From Candidatus Melainabacteria bacterium RIFCSPLOWO2_02_FULL_35_15 (GTDB lineage: Bacteria > Cyanobacteriota > Vampirovibrionia > 2-02-FULL-35-15): DNA of 41,181 nucleotides. A program made the position numbers and the translations under genes. The DNA is taken from NCBI GenBank assembly GCA_001784585.1, contig MFRN01000027.1, positions 1 to 41,181 on the forward strand, given 5' to 3'. Positions within the stretch are counted from its first letter, which is position 1, and each line of letters opens with the position of its first letter. Below the pieces are notes generated by a model. The model was not told where the DNA came from, made no database searches, and saw nothing but the letters and a program-made list of their open reading frames with translations. This document shows, piece by piece, positions 9,154 to 16,510 of this stretch.

Positions 9154-9819
9154 ATGAATAACACAGCTCGTACAACATTTCAGGATGAATTAATTAAACT
9201 TCAGTCTCTTGTTTTGGATCTTGGACAAAAAGTTAAAGCAAATGGTGAACTCCTGCTCCAATTTCTAACAAACAAAGAAATGGTTAATGAATTATTTTTA
9301 CAAATCAAAGAAAAAGATAAAGAGATTGATAATGCCAGATGGCAGGTGCATGACTTTGGTGATCAGTTAATTGTATTACAACAGCCTGTAGCAAAGGATT
9401 TTAGACAGATAATAACCTCTATTCAGATTACCGATAATTTGGAAAGAATTGGAGATCATTTAAAAAAAACTGCCCGGTTACTTGAAAAAGTTTCTTTGGC
9501 TGAAAATGAAATCCCTGAGGAAATTATTGAAATGGCAAAATCCGGATTAAAAATGCTCTCTGAGTCAATTGATGCATATTCAGAAATATTTGACGGGAAA
9601 ATTAATAAAATAGCTCTGCTTGATGAACACGTAGATTCTCTTTACAAACAAACTATTAAAAAAATTGTTCTCTTAATTAAAAAAGCTCCTGAAGAACAAA
9701 TAGACAGTCTTTCAAAATTATTTTTTGTAGCTCAAAGTTTTGAAAGGGCTGCTGATCATGCTGCAAAAATTGGTCAGTTGGTAAATTATGCAATTACCGG
9801 TGAGAGAACCAAGCCGTAA
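9154..9819 (+). CDS. phoU: PhoU-like phosphate signalling/transport regulator
   Basis: The 221-residue helical protein shows the two PhoU repeats, each with an ERxxDHxxxxA-type metal-binding motif: NLERIGDHLKKTA and SFERAADHAAKIG. PhoU proteins adjust the PstSCAB phosphate transporter and the PhoR/PhoB sensor pair, and bind metal clusters at these motifs. No pst genes are nearby, so the partner is unknown. I chose ATG 9154 over the TTG at 9133 because the seven extra residues (MCCTIFL) do not match the family and a -10 box lies inside that extension. The gene ends one base before the convergent gene on the other strand. Confidence 0.88.
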   Translation: MNNTARTTFQDELIKLQSLVLDLGQKVKANGELLLQFLTNKEMVNELFLQIKEKDKEIDNARWQVHDFGDQLIVLQQPVAKDFRQIITSIQITDNLERIGDHLKKTARLLEKVSLAENEIPEEIIEMAKSGLKMLSESIDAYSEIFDGKINKIALLDEHVDSLYKQTIKKIVLLIKKAPEEQIDSLSKLFFVAQSFERAADHAAKIGQLVNYAITGERTKP

Positions 9820-9820
9820 A

Positions 9821-10276
9821 TTAATTTGCCAGAGCCTTCTTTATTTCCTTAACCGGATGTTTTAAAACTTTTTTAGTATCAAAATTATGAATAATTCTAT
9901 TTATTAAGAAATATGTTGAAAATTTTCTGTTTGGATTAAAAAACTGATCACATAAAAAGTGAGCTAAGAGCGAAAGCGTAACTCCTACTCTCCACGGAGT
10001 TAATGAAGGATCTAATGTCAGGAAAAAATAAAGGAGTAAAAGCTCGTAGGAGTGTAACGGCGCATATAATTTCCCGCTGATCCTTTCATGATGAGCAGCA
10101 TTAACTTTTTTCCAGTCCCATTTTTTGCCATGAGCATAAAGGTAATCAATAATATGATCAAGGTCTATCAGCGTTCCTACTAAAAAACTTGCAAGGGCCG
10201 GTCCAAGTTCACCATAGCTGCTATATGTAAACACAGCTACTACAGCAGATACTGCTATGTGGCCTGAAGTTCGCAT
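9821..10276 (-). CDS. YdjM-like membrane-bound putative metal-dependent hydrolase
   Basis: A 151-residue protein with several hydrophobic segments and conserved polar motifs: an N-terminal HIAVSAVVAV, a central DLDHIIDYL, a PLHSYE motif and HFLCDQF. This His/Asp pattern between membrane helices matches the YdjM/DUF457 family of predicted inner-membrane hydrolases; the substrate is unknown. The C-terminus is basic. It converges on phoU with a one-base gap and is divergent from ispF. The family call rests on motif pattern and size. Confidence 0.65.
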   Translation of the reverse strand: MRTSGHIAVSAVVAVFTYSSYGELGPALASFLVGTLIDLDHIIDYLYAHGKKWDWKKVNAAHHERISGKLYAPLHSYELLLLYFFLTLDPSLTPWRVGVTLSLLAHFLCDQFFNPNRKFSTYFLINRIIHNFDTKKVLKHPVKEIKKALAN

Positions 10277-10346
10277 ATCATCTTCTTACCCTTTGCACTT
10301 ATATTAGAAACCAGATATGTTAAATTCTTATTAAAGGAAAATTAAT

Positions 10347-10811
10347 ATGCCAATTGGCCACGGTTATGACATACACAAGCTTGTTCCGGGAAGAAAATTA
10401 ATTCTTGGAGGTGTAGAAATTCCTTATTCAAAAGGTTTGCTTGGACATACAGATGCAGATGTTCTTATTCATGCAGTCATTGATGCACTTTTAGGAGCTG
10501 CCGGGCTTGGAGATATAGGCCAGCACTTCCCTGACAGTGATCCAAAATGGAAAGATGCAAATAGCCTGGATTTATTAGAAATCACCTGTGAATCTATAAA
10601 AAACAAAGGCCATGAAATTATAAATATTGATTCTACAGTTGTTGCAGAAGAACCAAAGCTTGCTCCATACATTAGTAAAATGAAAAAAAACTTTTGCAGC
10701 ATAGGGTTAAAAGAAAATCAAATAAATATAAAAGCAAAAACAAATGAAGGTCTTGATTCAACCGGACAAAAAAATGCAATCTGTGCCTGGGCTGTAGCTC
10801 TTATTGAATGA
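10347..10811 (+). CDS. ispF: 2-C-methyl-D-erythritol 2,4-cyclodiphosphate synthase
   Basis: IspF forms the cyclic diphosphate intermediate of the MEP isoprenoid pathway. The 154-residue length is typical. The zinc-binding residues sit in GHGYDIH (Asp8 and His10) and in LGHTDADVLIHA. HFPDSDPKW and the C-terminal GLDSTGQKNAICAWAVALI segment are also characteristic. AAAGGA lies about eight bases before the ATG. The pathway's second enzyme gene, ispC, is at 17118-18326 on the other strand, so the two are not in one operon. Confidence 0.97.
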   Translation: MPIGHGYDIHKLVPGRKLILGGVEIPYSKGLLGHTDADVLIHAVIDALLGAAGLGDIGQHFPDSDPKWKDANSLDLLEITCESIKNKGHEIINIDSTVVAEEPKLAPYISKMKKNFCSIGLKENQINIKAKTNEGLDSTGQKNAICAWAVALIE

Positions 10812-10890
10812 AAAGTGTCAGGGGATATCCCTTGTCATAACTTAATTTTAACTATTTACTGATATTAAATTAAATCAATATTTGTGACAT

Positions 10891-10897
10891 GGAAAGG
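10891..10897 (+). promoter_or_regulatory. Shine-Dalgarno that decides the start of the VWD protein
   Basis: GGAAAGG ends six bases before the ATG at 10904. The upstream in-frame ATG at 10889 overlaps this site and has no ribosome binding site of its own, so 10904 is preferred. Confidence 0.6.
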
Positions 10898-10903
10898 TTT
10901 TTT

Positions 10904-11842
10904 ATGGTTAATCCAATTGAACAAAATAATTCTAATAACACAGTGCAATCAGGCAGCACAAATAATCCTGATGAAAGTCTTAAAAATGCATTATACATAC
11001 AAGAGCCTACTTTGCCAGAAGTAAACCGTGAAATTGATACTGAAGATGAATCTGTACTTAAAGCTATGATTGATAAAGGACCAGCCTATGAGTATATAAA
11101 TAATCTTGGAAATAACGGTAAGTTAGGTAAGATCACTGTTGATGCAAATGGACAAGTTACCTATGATGGCAATGTAACACATGCTGTAACCGGAAAACCT
11201 ATAGCATTATATGTACTTGAAGGCGATCTGCCTCCTCCTCCTTCTCCAGCAGTAATTCCTGATGCAGTTTCCAGGGGACAGGGAGATCCGCATTTTACAG
11301 GATTTAACGGGCATCGTTTTGACTACCATGGAATTCCTGGCCATATATTTAATCTTTTATCAGATGCTAAGATTCAAATTAACTCACTATTTGGTTCATG
11401 GGGAGACGGCGGGGCCACCGTAATGAATCAAATAGGGGTTCTTATTGGCAAGGATAAACTGCTTGTAAGTAGTAGCGGACATCCAAATCTAAACGGAAAC
11501 AGCTTAGGATCAGGACAGTCAGTAGAGCTAAAAAACGGAGCTGTTACAGTATCAGGAAATACTGTTTCAATCTCTACAAAAGAATATTTAATAAACATAT
11601 TTGACAGAGGTGTGTGTCTGGATATAGATATTAAAACAACCTCTGAAGGAATAAACAGAGATGAAGTAATGCCAGGTGGAATAATCGGGCAAACAGCTTC
11701 TGGTAATGGGAGTTTGTCTGTAGGTGATTTTATTGTTCATGATGGAATATTTGGAACTAATGTCGCATCTAACAGGTATGGAGCAAAAACCAAAACAGAT
11801 AAACTAAAAGATAAAATTAAAGAAAAATACAATTTCATATAA
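10904..11842 (+). CDS. von Willebrand factor type D domain protein
   Basis: A 312-residue protein. The N-terminal ~110 residues are polar and Asn-rich with no recognisable domain. A Pro-rich hinge (LPPPPSPAVIP) leads to a VWD-like domain beginning GQGDPHFTGFNGHRFDY and running through KIQINSLFG and MNQIGVLIGKDKLLV. VWD domains occur in extracellular multimerising or adhesive proteins, where Cys pairs stabilise them; this one has almost no Cys. No signal peptide is visible, so export is uncertain. It sits among genes for secreted proteins. The C-terminal Lys-rich helix (KTKTDKLKDKIKEKY) is unusual. Function unknown beyond the domain. Confidence 0.75.
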   Translation: MVNPIEQNNSNNTVQSGSTNNPDESLKNALYIQEPTLPEVNREIDTEDESVLKAMIDKGPAYEYINNLGNNGKLGKITVDANGQVTYDGNVTHAVTGKPIALYVLEGDLPPPPSPAVIPDAVSRGQGDPHFTGFNGHRFDYHGIPGHIFNLLSDAKIQINSLFGSWGDGGATVMNQIGVLIGKDKLLVSSSGHPNLNGNSLGSGQSVELKNGAVTVSGNTVSISTKEYLINIFDRGVCLDIDIKTTSEGINRDEVMPGGIIGQTASGNGSLSVGDFIVHDGIFGTNVASNRYGAKTKTDKLKDKIKEKYNFI

Positions 11843-11981
11843 TAATCTTAAAAAAAATCTCATAAATATTTACAATGATACCCCTGATTAGGCTAGGAAG
11901 ATTTTGCTATCCCTAATTCATAATAATCTGCACTGAGCATAATATTTTCAGTAAATTAGAAAATATGAAAGGGTTTGTAAA

Positions 11982-12875
11982 ATGAAAAAAATAAATATTA
12001 TTGCTGCTGTATTAATTATGTTAATAGTAAGTTTCAATCTTATGAGTTTAAAAGGATTTGGTCAGTCTACAGGCCCACTAGATACTTACACAATTACATT
12101 AACAAATAAAAGTGGAAAAATAAGCCTTAACAGTCCAACCAGTGCACTGAATATTAAAGTAGCCCCGGGCGGACAGGGTGTTAGTGGACTCGATACAGGT
12201 GTTTCTTTTAAAGCAACCGGTGCAACCGGATTACTAACAAATATTGACTCTACAACCAATGTAATAACTATCGTATGGAGCGGAGGAATCTCAGACGGTA
12301 AAGCCACGATTACAGGTATGCTTAAACAAGGTAATACAATCGCTCCTGATTTTACAGTAATCAAAATAGAAAAAGATGGCGGAAAAGATATTACGGGAGA
12401 TTTAAATATAGCTGTAAATCTTAGTTCTTCTGTACCAGTATCCTCTTCTTCCAGCAGTTCCAGCGGTTCAGTATCTTCTTCAAGCAGCTCAGGAGATACT
12501 GCTACCACTTCAAGCAGCTCTGGTGGATCCATAAGTTCTAATGATCCAAGTGTAACATTAAGCGGACCGGAAGAATTTGTAGTAAAGAGGCCAGGCTCGA
12601 ACATCTTCAAATTAAAAGTAAAGGGAAGTAAATTTTCCAAGACTTCAAGGTGTGAAATTGAGGTTTCCGATGACTCATTACTTAGAATAAGACCTAAAAG
12701 ATTTCTTCTAAGGGCAGCAAGGAGTTCCGGAACACTTTTAGCTAAAGTACCGAATATTGCAGTAAAAGATCTAATTGAAACAAATTCATTTGATATAGTT
12801 ACTGTTGACTTATCATGTTCAAATGATGCAAGCGATTCAATAGATATAATTATTACATCACCTTCTGCTGAATAA
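11982..12875 (+). CDS. secreted two-domain protein with poly-Ser linker, function unknown
   Basis: The 297-residue protein begins with a signal peptide (MKKINIIAAVLIMLIVSFNL, cleaved around GFGQS). A beta-rich N-terminal domain of about 125 residues (TITLTNKSGKISL...ITGDLNIAVNL) somewhat recalls a cohesin-like fold, but I cannot assign it. A Ser/Gly/Thr linker follows at about nt 12421-12540, then a second domain of about 110 residues containing the only two cysteines outside the signal region. The linker uses the same mixed Ser codons as the giant protein at the left edge, suggesting one protein style for exported proteins. GAAAGGG lies about seven bases before the ATG. It converges on dnaX with a 12-base gap. 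Confidence 0.75.
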   Translation: MKKINIIAAVLIMLIVSFNLMSLKGFGQSTGPLDTYTITLTNKSGKISLNSPTSALNIKVAPGGQGVSGLDTGVSFKATGATGLLTNIDSTTNVITIVWSGGISDGKATITGMLKQGNTIAPDFTVIKIEKDGGKDITGDLNIAVNLSSSVPVSSSSSSSSGSVSSSSSSGDTATTSSSSGGSISSNDPSVTLSGPEEFVVKRPGSNIFKLKVKGSKFSKTSRCEIEVSDDSLLRIRPKRFLLRAARSSGTLLAKVPNIAVKDLIETNSFDIVTVDLSCSNDASDSIDIIITSPSAE

Positions 12876-12887
12876 AAATAATTACAA

Positions 12888-14522
12888 TTATTCTATCTGC
12901 CTTGCACCTAAAAGTTCGCTGACTGCATTTGTAAAATCATCTGTAGAACGTGGTTCGTGGTTTGTGGTTTGTGATCTGTGACTTGTTATTTGTTGCCTGC
13001 TTTTTATTTGTTTTGGAACTACTTTAAATTTAATTAGTTTTGTATCCAGTCCTGAAGCTAGTTTTACAGCTTTTAAAATCATTTCTTTTTTCTTTGCATC
13101 CTGATCCAGTCTGGGCAAAAACATATCTTTTGACAAACCAACTTCCACAAGCTCTTCTGTTAACTGTAAGAGATAACTTTCAGACTGGGTAAGCAAGGTC
13201 TTTGTAGGATTGCTTTCTATAAGGGTAACTATTTGCTGCCATAGAACATCTAAATCTGAAGGTAAATTTTTATCAGTAGCACCATTAGTGTCTTCAGGCT
13301 CTTGGGATTGTTTTGTCAGGATTTCATCTTTCCTCGTAATGATATGTGGAGTTTGTTCTTCATGCTTTCCTTTTTCCAGCTTCTCTATTCTCTCCTTTAA
13401 TTTGGCCATTGACACTAAGAAATCCTCATCAAGCATACTCATAATATCTGCCATAAACTGTAGTTCCTGACTAAGAGCAAAGCGCAGCTTAGACTGTGTA
13501 TCATGCAGCCTGTCTATAATCTTAAGTAAATGTATCTGACTAACTTTGTCTAAGATCATCAAATCACTGGATAATTCAAGTTTAAGTTTATTTCTATATT
13601 CAGAATCAATTTTTGCTTTTGCCAGATCAATAATTAATTCAAGCAGATCTTTAAATAATTCACTTATATCTTTTCCGCTTTTTATCAGGTCTTCTGCCAA
13701 ATCTACAGACATTTTCCTGTTAAAGCTTAGTACTGATTCCATCAATTTAAATAAACTTGTTCTGTTAACAGTTCCAAATAATTCAAAAACTTCATCCGGA
13801 GAAATTGATTTGTTTTCTGTCTGTAAAACACTTATCTGATCCAAAAGAGAAATGGCATCACGTAAACAACCGTTTGATCTTTTTGCAATAAACTTAATTA
13901 TAGTTTCATCCACATTTATTTTTTCTTTAAGTGCGATTTCCCTGACTCTTTTTTCAAGTTCTTCCTGTACAATAGGTTTAAAATCAAGCTTCTGACATCT
14001 GCTAATAATAGTCGGTATAACTTTGTATTCTTCTGTAGTAGCCAGGATAAATATTACATTTTTCGGCGGTTCTTCAAGTGTTTTCAAAAGTGCATTAAAT
14101 GCATGATCAGTCAGCATGTGAACTTCATCAATAATATAAATCTTAAAGCGTGATCCGTAAGTTCCCAGACTGACTCTGTTAATTAGATCTTCGGCATCTT
14201 CTACTTTTCTGTGACTTGCTGCATCTATTTCTATAACATCCAGAGAATTACCGTTTGTAATTCCCTGACAGCTTACACACTGCCCACACGGTTCTATAGT
14301 AGGGACACAGCATGCTGTGTCCCTACAACAATTTAACGATTTCGCCAGTATCCTGGCGGTAGAAGTTTTTCCAGTCCCGCGTGGCCCACAAAACAAATAA
14401 GCATGCACGATTTTATTGTAAGAAATTGCATTCGAAAGAGTCTTAGTAACTACTTCCTGACCTGCAAGCTCAGATAATTTTTGAGGGCGGTATTTTAAGT
14501 AAAGAGGTTGGTATTGTTTCAT
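12888..14522 (-). CDS. dnaX: DNA polymerase III subunit gamma/tau
   Basis: DnaX is the ATPase core of the sliding-clamp loader. The 544-residue protein has the AAA+ Walker A (GPRGTGKTSTARILA), a zinc module with Cys residues in LNC, PCGQC and VSC, Walker B DEVHML, and the ISRCQ sensor/arginine-finger motif, followed by the DNA polymerase III domain and a tail rich in Gln, Thr and Ser. Two features are odd. The zinc module contains a segment RDTACCVPT encoded by a perfect 28-bp palindrome (14299-14326) that adds extra Cys residues. The C-terminal segment QITSHRSQTTNHEPRS is encoded by seven-base tandem repeats (12950-12984). AGAGG lies five bases before the ATG, just downstream of a long hairpin. 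Confidence 0.97.
   Translation of the reverse strand: MKQYQPLYLKYRPQKLSELAGQEVVTKTLSNAISYNKIVHAYLFCGPRGTGKTSTARILAKSLNCCRDTACCVPTIEPCGQCVSCQGITNGNSLDVIEIDAASHRKVEDAEDLINRVSLGTYGSRFKIYIIDEVHMLTDHAFNALLKTLEEPPKNVIFILATTEEYKVIPTIISRCQKLDFKPIVQEELEKRVREIALKEKINVDETIIKFIAKRSNGCLRDAISLLDQISVLQTENKSISPDEVFELFGTVNRTSLFKLMESVLSFNRKMSVDLAEDLIKSGKDISELFKDLLELIIDLAKAKIDSEYRNKLKLELSSDLMILDKVSQIHLLKIIDRLHDTQSKLRFALSQELQFMADIMSMLDEDFLVSMAKLKERIEKLEKGKHEEQTPHIITRKDEILTKQSQEPEDTNGATDKNLPSDLDVLWQQIVTLIESNPTKTLLTQSESYLLQLTEELVEVGLSKDMFLPRLDQDAKKKEMILKAVKLASGLDTKLIKFKVVPKQIKSRQQITSHRSQTTNHEPRSTDDFTNAVSELLGARQIE
12950..12998. repeat. heptanucleotide tandem repeat inside dnaX
   Basis: On the plus strand, units read GTGGTTC, GTGGTTT, GTGGTTT, GTGATCT, GTGACTT, then the degraded GTTATTT and GTTGCCT, all exactly seven bases long. 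Because seven is not a multiple of three, the encoded peptide changes frame from unit to unit. Heptamer tandem repeats (STRR sequences) are known in cyanobacteria, usually between genes. Confidence 0.8.
14299..14326. repeat. perfect 28-bp palindrome inside dnaX
   Basis: GTAGGGACACAGCA followed by its exact reverse complement. It is read in frame in the zinc-module loop of DnaX. It resembles short palindromic repeats scattered in cyanobacterial genomes. Related palindromes occur at 17125-17159, 35329-35350 and 35832-35861. Confidence 0.9.
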
Positions 14523-14531
14523 AATTACCTC

Positions 14532-14560
14532 TTTGTCATTGCGAGCGAAGCAATGACAAA
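14532..14560. repeat. hairpin of the CATTGCGAG/GAAGCAATG repeat family, upstream of dnaX
   Basis: Perfect 11-base arms TTTGTCATTGC and GCAATGACAAA flank a seven-base loop. The arms match the ends of the 94-bp element in valS (19632-19725). In the dnaX mRNA the hairpin would end just before the AGAGG ribosome binding site. Confidence 0.85.
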
Positions 14561-14618
14561 ATATGGAATATTCATTGTATCAGGAAAACTCATATATAAT
14601 AATTAAGTATCCCACATT

Positions 14619-15104
14619 ATGATATTTTACAATTCAATATTTATTCTTTTCTTTTCAGTTTTTTCTATATTTCCAGGATTCTCTCCGCACTCACAGAATC
14701 CGGATTATGTACCGCATCAGCTTATAGTTAAACTAAAAAACAATGATAAGCCATTGCAGGCTATCTTAAAAAGTCTAAATATTAATTATAAGGAAATTAA
14801 AAGGCTTCATACTATTGTTCCTGTTATTTATAAAGTAAAGAAAGATTTAAAATTAGAAAAAAATAAGAAAGGGAAATATTTATTTTTAGATAGGGAATAT
14901 AAAAATATAGATGATATTCCGGAAGAAGAATTGTTTAAAATAGCTTACGATAAGATGAGTGAAATTGAAAAAAAAATTTACAGAACTTATATAGTAACTT
15001 TCCCGGAAAATACTGAAACAGAAAAAATTATCCTGCAGTTAAAAAGTAATCCGGATATCGAGTCAATTGATAAAAATTTGATTATGAGGATACAGGAGAA
15101 TTAA
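14619..15104 (+). CDS. stand-alone subtilase prodomain-like (I9/fervidolysin-type) secreted protein
   Basis: A 161-residue protein with a hydrophobic N-terminus (IFILFFSVFSIFPGF) suggesting export. The mature part begins DYVPHQLIVKLKN, matching the start of fervidolysin-type N-terminal prodomains (VPxxxIVKFK). After a Lys-rich middle it repeats the pattern in YIVTFPENTETEKIILQL and ends SNPDIESIDKN, the usual exit of I9 prodomains before a protease domain. No catalytic domain follows; the gene stops and converges on the next with a four-base overlap (shared TTAA). Known prodomains fold and inhibit subtilases, and free-standing I9 proteins exist, so an inhibitor or folding helper is plausible. 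The two prodomain-like halves could also be one diverged domain. A TATAAT at 14595-14600 may be its -10 box. Confidence 0.55.
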   Translation: MIFYNSIFILFFSVFSIFPGFSPHSQNPDYVPHQLIVKLKNNDKPLQAILKSLNINYKEIKRLHTIVPVIYKVKKDLKLEKNKKGKYLFLDREYKNIDDIPEEELFKIAYDKMSEIEKKIYRTYIVTFPENTETEKIILQLKSNPDIESIDKNLIMRIQEN

Positions 15105-16429
15105 TAAGGAAACCTGGATGCCAGGTAGATGGGATATCTGTGTAATCTTTTTTCTTTATCAATGCCAAAATTCTGAGCACTGAAAATTATGCCATAAGTA
15201 GGTTTATATTTTTCCATGAAAACTCTTATGCTTCTTGATCTGATGTTCCAGCCTGATTTTACTTCTATAGGGATTACTTTGTCATTTACTTCCCTGACAA
15301 ATTCTAGCTCAGACTGAGATTCACTCCATGCATATAGCTTGTCTGCTTTACCTAATGAAGCAGTGAATTCCTGTGCAATAAAATTTTCAGCAAAATATCC
15401 TTTGTAAGTTCCATAATTATAATTTAATATTACTCCCGGGTTTAAATTACTTAAAGCACCAAGTATTCCGACATCATAAATAAATAACTTAAAAGTATTT
15501 TCATTACTATAAGCTTTTAACGGTAACATCCCAGAATTTATAATTGGGATTCTTAAAATAAGACCACTGGCTTCAAGCCAGTCAATTGTACCTGCAAGTC
15601 TGGAGTAACTTTTTAATTTTGGAACTACACCCTTGATTTTATATTTAGGCGCAGTTGCATCGTGCTCTCTGGCTAGCTGAGAAGGAATATTTGACCAAAC
15701 TCTTTCTACATGCATTGAGTTTTCCTTCCCGGAATGTTTAGCTATATCAGCCAAATGAGTTTTGATCAGTATTTCCTGCTTTTCTCGTACCTTATTCAGA
15801 GCATTAAGTAAATCTTCTTTGTATTCCATGAAAGTTAGAATCGATTCTGGCAAGCCGCCTGTAACAAAATAAATTTTCAATAAATCAAATGCTTTGCTAT
15901 GAATTGCATCTGCAAGTTTTTCTTTTGGATTCCACTCTTTTAGATACTTAAGTAGTTTTAATTCTCCAATAGCTTCAAGAAACTCAAAAAACGACATTGG
16001 ATACATATTTAACAATTCAACTTTACCTACTGGAAAGGATTCCTGGCCTAACGTTACACCAAGCAGTGAACCACAGGCACAAATTGCAAAACCCGGGATG
16101 TCTTCATTAAAATATTTAAGACTTGTAACTGCTCTTGGACAATTTTGGATTTCATCTAAAATGAGCAAATCACTTTTTAAGTTAATTGAACTATTAAGGT
16201 AAATTTCAAGCTCTTTAATTATTCTTTTTGGATCCAGATCTTTTTCAAATGAGTTACAAAGTTTACTTTCTTTCTCAAAGTTAATATAAAAGTGTTTTTG
16301 GAAAAGTTGTTCTCCAAATCTTTGAAGTATGTAAGTTTTTCCAACTTGCCTTGCCCCAAGAAGTATTAGTGGTTTTTTGCTTTTCTTTTGTTTCCAGCTG
16401 ATTAGTTTTTCAAAAACAGTTCTTTTCAT
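15101..16429 (-). CDS. AAA_14 ATPase with DUF4143 (Fic/nuclease-like C-terminal) domain
   Basis: The 442-residue protein opens with a Walker A motif, LILLGARQVGKTYIL (~20-34), and a Walker B, SDLLILDEIQNCP, followed by sensor ACGSLLG. The second half has the DUF4143 signature, including YFAENFIAQEF and the ESQSELEFVREVNDKVIPIEVKSG segment, whose E-x-EVKSG pattern recalls PD-(D/E)XK nuclease folds. This family is abundant in anaerobes and uncultured bacteria, often patchily distributed, and its role is not settled. It is preceded by repeated AAAAGTCACAT boxes that may form an operator. It converges with the prodomain-like gene and lies downstream of pth. Confidence 0.9.
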   Translation of the reverse strand: MKRTVFEKLISWKQKKSKKPLILLGARQVGKTYILQRFGEQLFQKHFYINFEKESKLCNSFEKDLDPKRIIKELEIYLNSSINLKSDLLILDEIQNCPRAVTSLKYFNEDIPGFAICACGSLLGVTLGQESFPVGKVELLNMYPMSFFEFLEAIGELKLLKYLKEWNPKEKLADAIHSKAFDLLKIYFVTGGLPESILTFMEYKEDLLNALNKVREKQEILIKTHLADIAKHSGKENSMHVERVWSNIPSQLAREHDATAPKYKIKGVVPKLKSYSRLAGTIDWLEASGLILRIPIINSGMLPLKAYSNENTFKLFIYDVGILGALSNLNPGVILNYNYGTYKGYFAENFIAQEFTASLGKADKLYAWSESQSELEFVREVNDKVIPIEVKSGWNIRSRSIRVFMEKYKPTYGIIFSAQNFGIDKEKRLHRYPIYLASRFPY

Positions 16430-16453
16430 AGCAGATATTGATATTTATACCAC

Positions 16454-16510
16454 AAAAGTCACATAAATGTGACTTTTTAAGCCCATTATTTCACCAATAT
16501 GTGACTTTTT
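16454..16510 (-). promoter_or_regulatory. triplicated GTCACAT box upstream of the AAA ATPase (operator or pth terminator)
   Basis: AAAAGTCACAT (16454-16464) and ATGTGACTTTT (16467-16477) form an 11-base inverted repeat with a two-base centre. A further direct copy, ATGTGACTTTTT, lies at 16499-16510 and overlaps the pth stop codon. On the minus strand a TATAAA box follows the hairpin directly, then the ATPase ATG at 16429. Either an operator for the ATPase gene or a terminator for pth would fit; the extra copy favours an operator. Confidence 0.45.

Noticed and set aside
10815-10840. Palindrome around GGGATATCCC after ispF as a terminator
   Set aside because: The pairing core is short and no U-tract follows; it may be another repeat remnant but cannot be supported.
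11843-11981. Terminator or small RNA between the VWD gene and the next gene
   Set aside because: The only pairing (ATTAGG with CCTAAT) is weak and not followed by a U-tract.
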